DNA of 64,000 nt from positions 455,932 through 519,931 of the forward strand of contig CAUYUJ010015516.1 in NCBI GenBank assembly GCA_963575745.1. Direction: 5' to 3'. Positions 10,801 through 21,026 of this stretch are shown here, one piece after another. The position numbers and the translations under genes were made by a program. The stretch comes from Prorocentrum cordatum (lineage: Eukaryota > Sar > Dinophyceae > Prorocentrales > Prorocentraceae). The notes beneath the pieces are model-generated. The model was not told the origin of the DNA and did not search any database. It worked only from the letters and a program-made list of their open reading frames with translations. The number at the start of each line of letters is the position of its first letter. Within the stretch, counting starts at the first letter, position 1.

Positions 10801-11440
10801 TCCTCCTCATCTTCACCATGTTCGTCCTCGCCTTCCTATTGCTCCTCGTCCTCCTCCTCATCCTCCCCCTCCTCCTCCTCTTTCTCCTCCTCTTCCCTCC
10901 TCCTCCTCCTCCTGCTGCTCCTCCTCCTCCTCCTCCCCCTCCTCCTCCTCTCCTCCTCCTCCTCCTCCTCCTCCTCCTCCTCCTCCTCCTCCTCCTCCTC
11001 CTCCCTCCTCCTGCTCCTACTCCTACTCCCTCCACCTGCTCCTACTCCTACTCTTCCACCTGCTCCTCTCACTCCTCCTCCTCCTCCTCCCTCTCCTCCT
11101 CCTCCCTCCTCCTCCTCCTCCTCCTCCTCCTCCTCCTCCTCCTCCTCCTCCTCCTCCTCCTAGTCCTCCTCCTTTTTTTCCTCTTCCTCCTCATCATCAT
11201 AATCCTCCTCCTCCTCCTCCTCCTCCTCCTCCTCCTCCTCTCCTCCTCCTCCTCCTCCTCCATCCTCCTCCGTTTCCTTGTTCAGCCGACATTGCCGCAA
11301 CATCCGTAACTCCGTAGCTCCTCTTCCTCCTCCTCCTCTTCCTCCGCATCCTCCTCCCCCTCCTCCTGCACCACCTCCTCCTTCTCCTCCTCTGCGTCCT
11401 CGTCGTCGTCCTCCTCCTCTTTTTCCTCCTCCTAACTCTC
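10801..11440. repeat. TCC trinucleotide tracts
   Basis: Two large TCC tracts (10801-11275 and 11313-11440) are separated by about 40 bp of unique sequence. The second directly precedes copy C of the TCC-associated unit. Confidence 0.95.
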
Positions 11441-11449
11441 GTACTCGTC

Positions 11450-11665
11450 CCCCACCCTTTTCTTTACAAATAATTCCCCCCTGTCCAACCCCGAGGCCGG
11501 TCGAAAAGGCGGGCTGGGCGTTTCACCCCAGACTGCATCACAGTTTAAGCTGTTGGAGCTTGAAAATTGCAGAAGCTTCAAGGATGGAGGACTGCTCCTT
11601 TTCAAAATGTGGCGCTCGCCCTGCGCCGCGCACTTTCGGTTTAACACATTGCAGGACTCACTCAT
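11450..11665. repeat. TCC-associated dispersed unit, copy C
   Basis: It contains AACCCCGAGGCCGGT, GGGCGTTTCA, AGAAGCTTCAAGGATGGAGG and CGCCGCGCACTTTCGGTTTA in the same order as copy B at 1036-1250. It begins at the end of a TCC tract, as the other copies do. Confidence 0.55.
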
Positions 11666-12077
11666 GGCTAACACGTCCCACAAATTGTGTTTGGGCAAGA
11701 TGTCGGAATGTCAGGGCGCAGCAGTCACGTTGATTCGCGGTGTTGAAGCCCCATGAATGGCGTCCTGGCACGATCCCATACCGTCAATACGCAACAGTAA
11801 CGGTGATTCGCCGCGTTGCCGTCCCAGGCAGACACGGTGTTCTGGCACAGTTCTGGATGTTCAAACGGTTGTCTTCCAACGGGGTTCGTTCATGAGTCTC
11901 GGGTTAGCACTGGTCCTCGTCCCCATCTTCATCTTCGTATTCCTACTCGTTGTCGTCATCGTCCTGGGTCTGATCAGGCTGCTCTGGCACTTGTTCCACT
12001 GCGCGCATGTACATATTGTCATGTCGAAGCATATCAGGTGGGCATCGTTCCTGGATGGGCTGGCGGGGGTACATTCT
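11666..12077. other. no gene recognised
   Basis: Unique sequence with short open frames on both strands. No motif, RNA gene or repeat could be supported. Confidence 0.5.
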
Positions 12078-12776
12078 GATCGCGACCGCAGCGAGAGATC
12101 GGGCGGCGCCAAGGGGCGAAGCGCAGAGGCGACGGCCTAAACGAACGCACGGGGAGAGGACGGCAAAAATACACAAGACCAAGCAAAAAGGGGGGGGGCT
12201 AACAGGAGGCGAGCCTCGCCGCCGCTCGCAGGAGAGCGCGCGCCAAGAAGTCCTCCCGGGCGGCGTGCAGCACCAGGTGCTAATTCGGGTAGCCAATCAC
12301 GTCCCTGACGAGGAAGACCGCCACCATGACGCACGGCAAGCGCAGGGCAGGACGAGGGACGCGGAACGTATGACAGAAAGCCACCGTTTCAGAGGAAAGA
12401 CTAGGCATGCGGGCGCCCAACGGAATAGACGGCTGGTGGGGATACTTTTGATCGCGACCGCGGCGAAGAATCGGTCGGGCGGCGTCTGGGCATTGCGAAC
12501 GAGCAACGGCCTAAATTAGAAGACGAGAACAAGAAGGGGAAGAGACAAGCAGAAGGCGAGCCTCGCTGCCGCTCAGGAGGCGCACGCCAGGAAGCACATC
12601 CGGGTGACGTGCAGCACCAGGTGTTAATTCAGGGAACCCATCACGTCCCTGACGAGGAAGACCGCCGGCAAGACGAACAGCAGGCCCAGGCGAAAACGAG
12701 GGATGTGGCACCTTGACAGCGAGCCACCGACCCAGAAGAAAGACGGGCCATGCAGGCGCTCGACGGAAACGTTCTG
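12078..12776. repeat. tandem duplication of a ~370-bp unit
   Basis: Unit 1 (12078-12449) and unit 2 (12450-12776) both start GATCGCGACCGC. They share, in order, CGAACG/CGAGCAACGGCCTAAA-type sequence, GGCGAGCCTCGC, GTGCAGCACCAGGTG, ATCACGTCCCTGACGAGG and a CCACCG segment near the end. Unit 2 is about 45 bp shorter. A third GATCGC directly follows at 12777. Only short open frames are present, and no coding or RNA function is recognised. Confidence 0.75.
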
Positions 12777-12850
12777 GATCGCAAGACACCGAAAGTGCAA
12801 AACAGGGCTAGGATCGAGATAAATCGCCCCAGAGCGTTCTGGAGCGCTCT

Positions 12851-12872
12851 CAGAGCGTTCCGGAACGCTCTG
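12851..12872. repeat. perfect 22-bp palindrome
   Basis: CAGAGCGTTCC and GGAACGCTCTG abut without a spacer. The surrounding sequence repeats GAGCGTTCTGGAGCG and GAGCGCTC, so it is part of a small GAGCG-rich cluster at about 12830-12880. Confidence 0.8.
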
Positions 12873-12879
12873 GAGCGGC

Positions 12880-15059
12880 CGCGGCGCCCAATACATCCTT
12901 GCAACCCGCCGATTCTCAAAGATTTCGAGTTATCCCGATCCGATTTTGTCCCGATCTTCGCGTCGTTTTGAAGTGTCGAGGGAGCGACAAGGGGGTCCCG
13001 ACCGGACCGCGCTGCCAGAGGCGGAAGGACACGGCCAGAGGGCCGGGGGGGGGCGGCGGGGGGGCGGAGAGCCGAAGTGGCGGGTGCGAGCCGCACGCGC
13101 AGCCCACGAAGCGTCAAAAACTGCTGTGCAACGTTTTCGGCCCATAAGGGGGGAGACGCGGACTGGCTCCAGAAGACAGGGAGGCCACAGGGGAGCCTAG
13201 GCCCCAGGAGGCCTCCAAGAGGCTCCCAGTAAGCCCCCGAGAGGCCTCCAAGAGGTGCCCAAGAGGACCCCAAGAGGCCCCAAGAGTCCCCCAGAGGCCA
13301 ACAAGAGGCATCGCAAGAGGCCCCAAGAGGCATCCAAGAGGACTCAGGCCTACAACCCAGGCACGTGGGGCCAGTGGGCAGACGGCCACTGGATACCCAC
13401 TGTTGGAACAAAAAGAAACGAGAGTCAGGTTGCCCGGCACGTGGTCTCTGTCAATCGTCGTGGTAGTCCGATGCTCGCCAAACTGAATGCTACGGGCGAT
13501 GCCGCCCGACGTGTCTACTAGAGGCTACTACAGTCTGTCGACTGGCAACTTCTCGGCCCGCAGAATCGGTAGCCATTTCTCACCCGCCCGTCCTCGGACT
13601 TCCTCCACCTCCTCCGCCTCCTGTGCGTTCTCGTTCGGCAATATGGTTAATCTCGATGTCGCTTGGAATGGTTCTTCGGGGGGAGACGTGAGACGCTTGT
13701 GGGGGAGGGAGAGGGTGGAGAGGGAGTAAAAGCGTAACCGACCAACAAAGGCAATGACAAAGATGTGGGTGGGGGCAACAAGGCCATAGCTACTACATAA
13801 CCAATGCGAGCGTCAAACACACCGTCGTTGCCACTACGAAGTGCAACGTATACGCGACTGGCTCTTGCAACAGCACTGCACAATTGTATTGGTACGAATG
13901 CTAGCTAGCATCATGTCAACCGTTACCGTGCCAACGGCACGTATCGTAGAGCCCTCAGGTCCCTTATTCCTTCGAAGTCCTGTATTGAGCTCTAAAATTT
14001 AAGCACAATTGGGGACCCAGGCCCCCGATGGACGGCGTTCTCGGGAGAAACATTTCTTCGGCGCGTGACTGCCCCCGAGGCCTTGGAATTACAATTGAGA
14101 ATACAAGCTGCGGCACGCTGAAAAATGTCCCAATGGCCCATCCTGAGCTGCTATCCGTTGTCCCTTGGGCATGTCGGGGGCATCTGCTCATGGGCTCAAG
14201 CACCTCACACCCAGAGGATGTGTAGTACATATCACAGTAGCAATCTGGCCTCTGCGGGTTCAAGAGCGGCCCAAGAGGATCCCACGATCGGTTCATGATA
14301 TCCCCCGAGGCCCCCAGTAGGGGCTCTAGGGGCAAATGAGCGTTTTTATGTTATTCCACGTTTCGGCATTGGGCGGAAAGGGGGGAGGGGGGGGAATGGC
14401 TCCAGACCTCTGCTGAGTGCGACTGTTTGCAACCGTGCGTCCTGTGGGGGAGGCTCCACCTGCCCGAAGTAGGCGCCCCAAACAGCCAAGATCTACTCCA
14501 TGGAGGGGGACAGGGGAGGGGAGGCGCGAGGGCCCGCACCGATCGGCAAAACAATGAAAACCAGAACGATCACTGGGGGAGGCAATGAACCCTCAGGGAC
14601 ATGATCTGGAGTCCGCCCCGACGAAAGTCCGAAGACCTCCCAGGGGCCCAAGCGAGTCAACGAGGCTTCCACGACGCCAACTAACTGGAGCCCCCCATAT
14701 GGCCGCAAGAAGCCCCCAAGAGGCTCCCAAGAGGTCCCCAAGTGGTCCCCAGGTGCCCCCCTAGAGACACCGTGTAGGCTGCCGCCCAGTTCGCCTTCGC
14801 CATCCTCCTCCTCCTCCTCCTCCTCCTCCTCCTGCTCCTTCCCATCCTCCTCCTCCTCTTCCTCGAGGCCCCTCGCATTCCCGCCGACGTTCCTGCTGCG
14901 CGCTGCATGGGCCGAATGCGATTAGACAAATGTCACCCGAGTAGACACCGTGGCAGCATGGTGGTGAAGCCGAGCCACAGGAGGAGGGCGAGGAGAAACG
15001 AGAAAAGACCCTGGCGAATGACACAACCATATGCAGTTGTGAGTGCCGCAGTCGTGAAA
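12880..15059. other. no gene recognised; scattered CCAAGA-type repeats and one TCC tract
   Basis: CCAAGAGG-type minisatellite sequence lies at 13195-13345 and 14696-14756, and a short TCC tract at 14796-14862. The rest is unique sequence with no supported gene on either strand. Confidence 0.5.
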
Positions 15060-15905
15060 CCATGTCTGTTGTGGTGCCCCCATATGGGGCCACGAAACGT
15101 GAGAGGGGCGTGCCAACATGGGCGAGGAGTCACATGTGGCCGCACCCCCTGGAGCCTTAGGTGAAGCCCCATCCAGGGCCACGAAATGTGTGAGAGGCGT
15201 GCCGAAATGGACGTGTGGTGGGCGGCAAGTGGCATGTGGTCGACCCACTGGTGCCTTTGGTGGAACTCTCCGATGGGACGACGAAACGTCTGAGGGGTGT
15301 GCAGAAATGAACATGCGGTGGGCGGGGAGCCGCATGTCGCCGTACCCACTAGGTGGAGCTCCCTATGGGACGGCGGAACTTGTGAAGCGTGTGCAAAAAG
15401 GGACATGCGGCGGGTTGGCAGCCGCATGTGGTCGCACTCTCTGAGGCCTTACGTGGAGCCCCCTATAGGGCCACGCAACGTGTGAGGGGTCTGCAGAAAT
15501 GAACATGCGGTGGGCGGGGAGCCGCATGTGGCCATACCCACTACTGCCTCAGGTGGAGCTTCCTTCTGGGGGCACGGACCGTGTGAGGGATGTGCAGACA
15601 TGGACTTGGGGTGGGTGGGGAGCCGCATGTGGTCACACCCCATCGGGCCGTACGTGGAGCTTCTGAGGCCACCGAACGTGTGAGGGGTGTACCAACATGG
15701 ACATGTGGTGGGCGGGGAGTCGCATGTGGCCGCGCCCTCTGTGGCCTTAGGTGGAGCTCCCCATGGGGCCACGAACTCTGCGAGGGGTGTGCAGACATCG
15801 GCATGCAGTGGGTGGGGAGCCGCATGCGGCCGCACCCTCTGGGGTCTATTAAGTGGCGCCCCCTGTGGGGCCACGACACGTGTGAGGGCTGGGCATGCAT
15901 GGTGG
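15060..15905. repeat. satellite array, nine diverged units of ~100 bp
   Basis: A segment like GGGCCACGAAACGTGTGAGG recurs at about 15085, 15180, 15280, 15375, 15470, 15570, 15668, 15768 and 15868, each time followed by a GGGGAGCCGCATGTGG-like segment. Units differ by small indels, so the open frames running through the array are not conserved and are probably meaningless. Confidence 0.85.
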
Positions 15906-16404
15906 GCAGAGGCAGGTTAAGGAAAAATGAGAAAATGATGGAGTAAGGTATGAAGTGCCGTCTCCTCATCGCAAGGCCCCACCCACACACGATGTGTGTG
16001 ACTACCTACCAGACCACCCCAACCCAACCCGAAGACCCGAATTTCGGGTTGGGGGGGGGGTGCGGGCTTCCTATGTGGTTCTTTACCAGATTCCCCGCCC
16101 CCCTCCCCACCACCACTGGGAGCGGAGAGCAAATAGGGACCTTCGCCTTGTGTCGGGTTGGTTTGGTGCAAGGAAGGCCAGTCCACAAGAAATCTTCCAC
16201 AATAAACCAAACCCTGACACCTCGGGACGTCCATCGACTTTTTGTGTGGGAACGTCACGCTGTTCATAGCAAAACCATCGAAACCCAAGAAACCCAGGGC
16301 ACCCTGGACGCAAACAGGGTGTGTCTTGGCATGGGTCTCCACTGTAGGTGGTGATGATGGCTGGGGAGAACAGGGAGCAAGTACTGGGGGGAGAGGGCGC
16401 CCGC
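15906..16404. other. no gene recognised
   Basis: Unique sequence between the satellite array and the TCA tract. It includes a short G-run near 16047-16056 and no recognisable gene. Confidence 0.5.
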
Positions 16405-16467
<63 letters not shown>

Positions 16468-16472
16468 GCAGC

Positions 16473-16504
<32 letters not shown>

Positions 16505-16680
16505 CAGCATCATCATCATTATCAGCATCATCATCAGCAGCATCATCATAATCAGCATCATCATAATCATCATCATCAGCAGCATCATCAACATCAGCAT
16601 CAGCATCATCATCATCAGTAGCATCGTCATCAGCATCATCATCAGTAGCATCATCAGCATCGTCATCATCATCAACAGCA
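16405..16680. repeat. TCA trinucleotide tract
   Basis: ATC/TCA repeats with GCA and GTA variants, similar in composition to the tract near the left edge. Confidence 0.95.
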
Positions 16681-18264
16681 TCAGCAACAACAACATCGCC
16701 CAGACGGCCTGCCTGCACGATGGCGTCGGAAAGCCCCTGCAAGGCGTCCGCACGGAACCTTGCGTCCTGCGGGGTCAGCTCTGCCGGCGCGTTGGCGTGT
16801 CCTCCGCCCTCCCACCACAAACCAGCCCTCATTCATACACGGCGGTCCGCAGGCCTGCGAACTGGCCTGCCGGCCCTGGCCTGCCCTCCGAGCAACGAGC
16901 CTCCTCCTCCTCCTCATCCACTTCCTCTTCCTCCGCCTCGTCCTGCGATCCCCCCCCTGTGACTTTGTTTAGTCCATGCTGGCGTCGTTTTGCTTCGAGC
17001 GCGCAGGCTACATCCTGCGAGCTCAAACAATGGCCTAGCTCGGCTTAGTCTGGACTGGCCTACGTTTACGTATTATGCCACTCGTCGTGCGAGTCAGAAA
17101 TCAGCGCAGCCAAACGTATGTTGGTCTAGCTTCGTTTGTGGTATCCCATTTGTCATCTGGTCGTCTAGGTCCGCTCGGCTTCGCCTTGTTCCGCGATGTA
17201 TAAGCTACCTGGTAATCAATCGTACATTATCAACCAACGTGTCACCTACCCACCAGGTCATAGTAGCGTCGCAGGGCACGCCATAGTCAAATCAACCAGC
17301 TAAGCTGAAGTCAGCCAAGTGGGATAAGCCAAAGAGTGGGGAGGCTAAGCTAAGCTACAATGAGCTGGGCTAAGCACGTGGCTTGACCGAGATCCGCGAG
17401 CTAGGTTAAGCTGCGCTAGGCTGTGAGAAACTATGCTACACGAGGTGATCCTGCACGAAGCTTGGCCCAGCGTACCATATCGCATGATCGAAATGACCAG
17501 CTCATCTCAGATCACGGCACCCTTGTGCACGGTACTATGACTTAATCCAACATGCATCCAGATGTATGACTTGGATGTTTAGGTTGAACGGCCGGTGGCA
17601 TTTCTGCCCGAATGCACTTTGAACCTGCCATTGCGCCCCCGCCAACTTAGTCACGTTGGCGGTTGGGTTTAGCGAGAGCGATTGGTTGAGTTTGACAGTT
17701 GGACCCGCTGCCTGTGCAATATCAGTATGGAAGTTGGCTGTACGGTTGCTCCCTTCACGCTGCAACGTCCATCGATGGAGTTGATGGCATCGTATACATC
17801 CTGCTTGTCTAAGCCTCCACTCTGGTGTGGGCTCTGGCCCAGTATACACTGACTCGACCTGTCCAAGCAGCTGAGCCTGAACTTCGACAGCCTGTGGAGT
17901 GGTTCGCATTCAACCGTACGGCCAGGCTGAGATGCATCACGCGCCCGTAGTAGGTCGGGCATGTCCTCCGTCAGGCGGAGTTTGGAGGAAAGTAAAGAAT
18001 AGCCAAACATATCCAAGCATAGCCAAACCATGTTAGAACCCGGACGATATTTTGACTATTTCTGAATATTTCCCTGTAGGAAGACATGCCCGATTCGATG
18101 CTCGTATGATGGCAGCGGATCTGGTCTGTTATCATGTCAGGCAGCGGCCGTTACCAAAGGAGACGAGGGGGGAGCGGCGGGGAACGTCAACGCTGGAACG
18201 GGGTGGGGCACGCCAGGGTGGGGGCGCTCTGCGATCGCCACAGTGTGCGCGCGAGCACCAGCAT
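16681..18264. other. no gene recognised; AGCTAAG-rich segment
   Basis: At about 17295-17430, GCTAAG, AGCTAAG and related 6-8-mers recur loosely. Minus-strand frames at 17535-18031 are open for 120-124 codons but show no motif. Nothing else could be supported. Confidence 0.45.
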
Positions 18265-18432
18265 GAGGGGTGGGAGGAGGGAGGAGGGAGGAGGGAGGAG
18301 GGAGGAGGGGGAGGGAGGAGGGGGAGGAGGAGGGAGGAGGGAGGAGGAGAAGGAGGAGGGAGGAGGGAGGAGGGAACGAGGGAGGAGGAGGGAGGAGGAG
18401 GGAGGAGGAGGAGGAGGAGGAGGAAGAGGGGA
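18265..18432. repeat. GGA/GGGAGGA tract
   Basis: Purine-rich GGGAGGA and GGA repeats, on the opposite strand polarity to most tracts in the first 40 kb. Confidence 0.95.
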
Positions 18433-18799
18433 AGGGGGGGTGGTCCAGCGCCCCCCCCCACACGTGCGATCGCTACTGTGCTGGTCACGACCGCTACGCG
18501 CCAGAAGGATCGACAAGATCCGCCGACCCTGTCTGCGCATGTGAGGGGCGTACCCGTTTGCGTCGTCGTCGTCCTCGTCGTCGCCGTCGCCGCCTCCCCC
18601 CTGTGCCTGTCTGCGGGCCGTCGTCAACCAAACGTCCCAGCCAGAGAGCAATCGACGAACGTAGTCGAGGCAGAGGTAATCCCCTTCCCTGTGAAGTCCT
18701 CTCCCGCCCAGAGGGGGGGGGAGGAGGGGTCCACGGGATGTGACCCCCCGCCGCGTGGGGGAGGACCCCTCCCTGGGAGACAAGTTCCTTTCGATATCA

Positions 18800-19295
18800 T
18801 GCCTCCCCGACGCCTCCAGAAGATGGCTGGATAACCAATGTTCTCCACATTGGCTGTCCAGAGTTTGTGCTCATAGCCTGGTGCCCTAACCGCTCTAAGC
18901 ACATCCTGTGTGCTACCCGACAAGGCACGGTACGCCGTTTTCGATATGAGCTGACGTCCCTTTCGGTGGCACGAAACACAGTAATGCCACACCCCACGGG
19001 CCCACACCGCAATGCGCGGGCGGGTGGCAGGCAGGGGCGGGGGCGGGGGTCGTGGCACCCCCCGAAGGGATCCGCACAGCTCTTTCGTGGGCGGCCAAGC
19101 GTCTAGGATTTCGAGCATTGCTTTAGCATCACTCTTGAACTGATGGGTGCATTCCTTATACACATCACGTCCTGACCCGTTATTCTCGAGCGCCGCCTCG
19201 TTCGACTTGGCATCGGCGTGGGCGTTCCCTCGGATCATCGATAGATCCTGTGGCGACGAAGCGTCAGACTCAATAAAATTATCCCGGCAAAGCAA
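18800..19295 (-). pseudogene. LINE-like retroelement fragment: RNase H tail and C-terminal segment
   Basis: The minus-strand frame from 19295 begins mid-domain. SMIRGNAHADAKSNEAA resembles the final catalytic motif of type I RNase H in LINE ORF2 proteins (compare the intact domain at 62418-63986, which has AGNLWADFFAKLGA at this place). About 70 residues later a HKLWTANVENIGYP segment stands where the other element has SHVLFRC before its zinc knuckle; here WRRRGG replaces the Cys pair. No reverse transcriptase is present, so this is a truncated relic. Confidence 0.5.
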
Positions 19296-19429
19296 CCTAA
19301 CAGCGATGTAGGAGCATATCTGGAAGCATTCCCCTTAAGATTCGGATGAGAATCCAGTTGTAGAATTCTGCTGTTCTCGCAGTCGTAGTCGCATTTGCGA
19401 TGACAGTCGCAGTGGCAGCGGCAGTCGCA

Positions 19430-20075
19430 GTCACAGTCACAGCCTCAGCCTGCCTCAGCATCAGCCTCAGCCTGCCTCAGCCTCAGCCTCAGCCTGCTTC
19501 AGCCTCAGCCTCAGTCTGCCTTCAGCCTCGGCCTCAGCCTCCGCCTGCCTCAGCCTCAGCCTGCATCAGCCTCAGCCTCAGCCTCAGCCTGCCTCAGCAT
19601 CAGCCTGCCTCAGCCTCAGCCTCAGCCTGCCTCTGCCCCAGCCTGCTTCAGCCTCAGCCTCAGTCTGCCTTCAGCCTCGGCCTCAGCCTCAGCCTGCCTC
19701 AGCCTCAGCCTGCATCAGCCTCAGCCTCAGCCTCAGCCTGCCTCAGCATCAGCCAGCCTCAGCCTCAGCCTCAGCCTCAGCCTGCCTGCCTTCAGCCTCA
19801 GCCTCAGTCTGCCTTCAACCTCGGCCTCCGCCTCAGCCTGCCTCAGCCTCAGCCTGCATCAGCCAGCCTCAGCCTCAGCCTGCCTCAGCCTCAGCCTGCC
19901 TCAGCATCAGCCTGCCTCAGCCTCAGCCTCAGCCTGCCTCAGCCTCAGCCTCAGCCTCAGCCACAGCCTGCTTCAGCCAAAGCCTCAGTCTGCCTTCAGC
20001 CTTGGCCTCAGCCTCAGCCTGCCTCAGCCTCAGCCTGCTTCAGCCTCAGCCTCAGCCTCGGCCCGCCTCAGCATC
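19430..20075. repeat. CAGCCT/CAGCCTGCCT minisatellite, left part
   Basis: CAGCCTCAGCCTGCCT-type repeats with CAGCAT and CAGTCT variants. The same array resumes at 38077 after the retrotransposon, so the element split one array. Confidence 0.95.
20071..20075. other. target site duplication, left (GCATC)
   Basis: GCATC directly precedes the TG of the left LTR and recurs directly after the CA of the right LTR (38072-38076). A 5-bp duplication is typical of Ty1/copia and Ty3 integrases. Confidence 0.9.
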
Positions 20076-20271
20076 TGTGTATGGGGTTGAAGTACAAGTG
20101 TACAGAACCCCTGGTCCGTTGGTAGAGAGATGGAGGGATAGATGGATATCTTTCCCTCCCACGCGGCCAAGGTACGATCGCTCCAATTCAGTACCTGAGC
20201 CCAAACGGCCAGGTGCGGGAGAGGTAAGGATAAGGAGTATATATGAGGGTATTACACGGGTTCCTTCCACA
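20076..20271 (-). repeat. 3' LTR (196 bp)
   Basis: Starts TGTGTATGGGG and ends CCTTCCACA on the plus strand. Aligned by eye without gaps to 37876-38071, it differs at six sites. It contains a TATATA-bearing segment near its plus-strand right end, which lies about 30 nt into the LTR in coding orientation. Confidence 0.93.
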
Positions 20272-20282
20272 CCCCCCGTCCC
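20272..20282 (-). promoter_or_regulatory. polypurine tract candidate
   Basis: In coding orientation GGGACGGGGGG ends directly at the first base of the 3' LTR, the expected position and composition for the plus-strand DNA primer. Confidence 0.75.
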
Positions 20283-21026
20283 GAATCCCGCCCGTGAAGG
20301 CAGGACTCGGGAACAGAGGATAGGAATCCGTAACCTCTGAACTCCTTTAGTCCTTAAGTCAGAAAGGCAGCTGAGGCGTAGAAAACAGCGAAGCCACAGC
20401 TGCAAAGTGAGGTAAAAAGAGATACCCTAAGTCCCCCTTTCATCCCCGGGCGCACTTTGGCGCCCCCTCGGTGCGCCCCCCAAAACGCTTCGGCACTCGA
20501 GGGAGGGGAAGAATGAGACAAGGGTAGGCGGAGAAAGTAGATCTGAGCATCAAGGCAACATGCAATCTGCCTCGCAAGATTTGCGAGGCAGGTGCTGCCA
20601 CCAGCAAGCAGATTATTCTCGACGCAATGTTGTTCAAATTGGTAAAATATGCATGCGAAGATCGTGCTGACGAACACAATCTTGACATGAAACACAAGTC
20701 TGCCTAAAAAGTAAATGTGTGCTAAGATCGCGTCGACGAGCACGTTTCTGGAAAGAAACGCAAATCTGTGTAAAGCAAGTGTCTGGCCAGACAAAATGTC
20801 GCGTTGATGAACACGAAAAGAGATGTATAAAAAATCTGGTTGGCGACTCCCGTTGGCGTTGCTCCTTAGGAGGCTGCCTCGGTGATCGCAAAAGGCATAT
20901 ATATGTGTGCACGGCCACTTGTTGGAATGATTGAAGTGGCCTAATAGAATATATTAGCCACCGCTCAAGGCGAACTTTGATGAAAGGAAGTTCTGCTCTT
21001 GAGCAATGGGCCTTGCGGCCGACTCA
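20283..21026 (-). other. 3' untranslated region of the retrotransposon
   Basis: About 750 bp between the last stop codon and the polypurine tract. It holds an 11-bp perfect stem with a 3-nt loop at 20567-20591 (CTGCCTCGCAA, GAT, TTGCGAGGCAG) and about 2.5 copies of a ~68-bp repeat at 20657-20830, each beginning near AAGATCG or ATGTCGCG and containing CGAACAC or CGAGCAC. No open frame looks like protein here. Confidence 0.6.

Noticed and set aside
14180-14200. Spliced-leader-like GGGCTCAAG
   Set aside because: Only nine bases match and the CCGTAG end is absent at the required spacing.
15060-15905. Possible repeat protein on the minus strand (His/Pro/Cys-rich)
   Set aside because: Unit lengths differ by non-multiples of three, so no frame is conserved across the array.
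15060-15905. CRISPR array
   Set aside because: Diverged ~100-bp satellite with no short identical repeats alternating with unique spacers; the other tandem arrays also fail this pattern.
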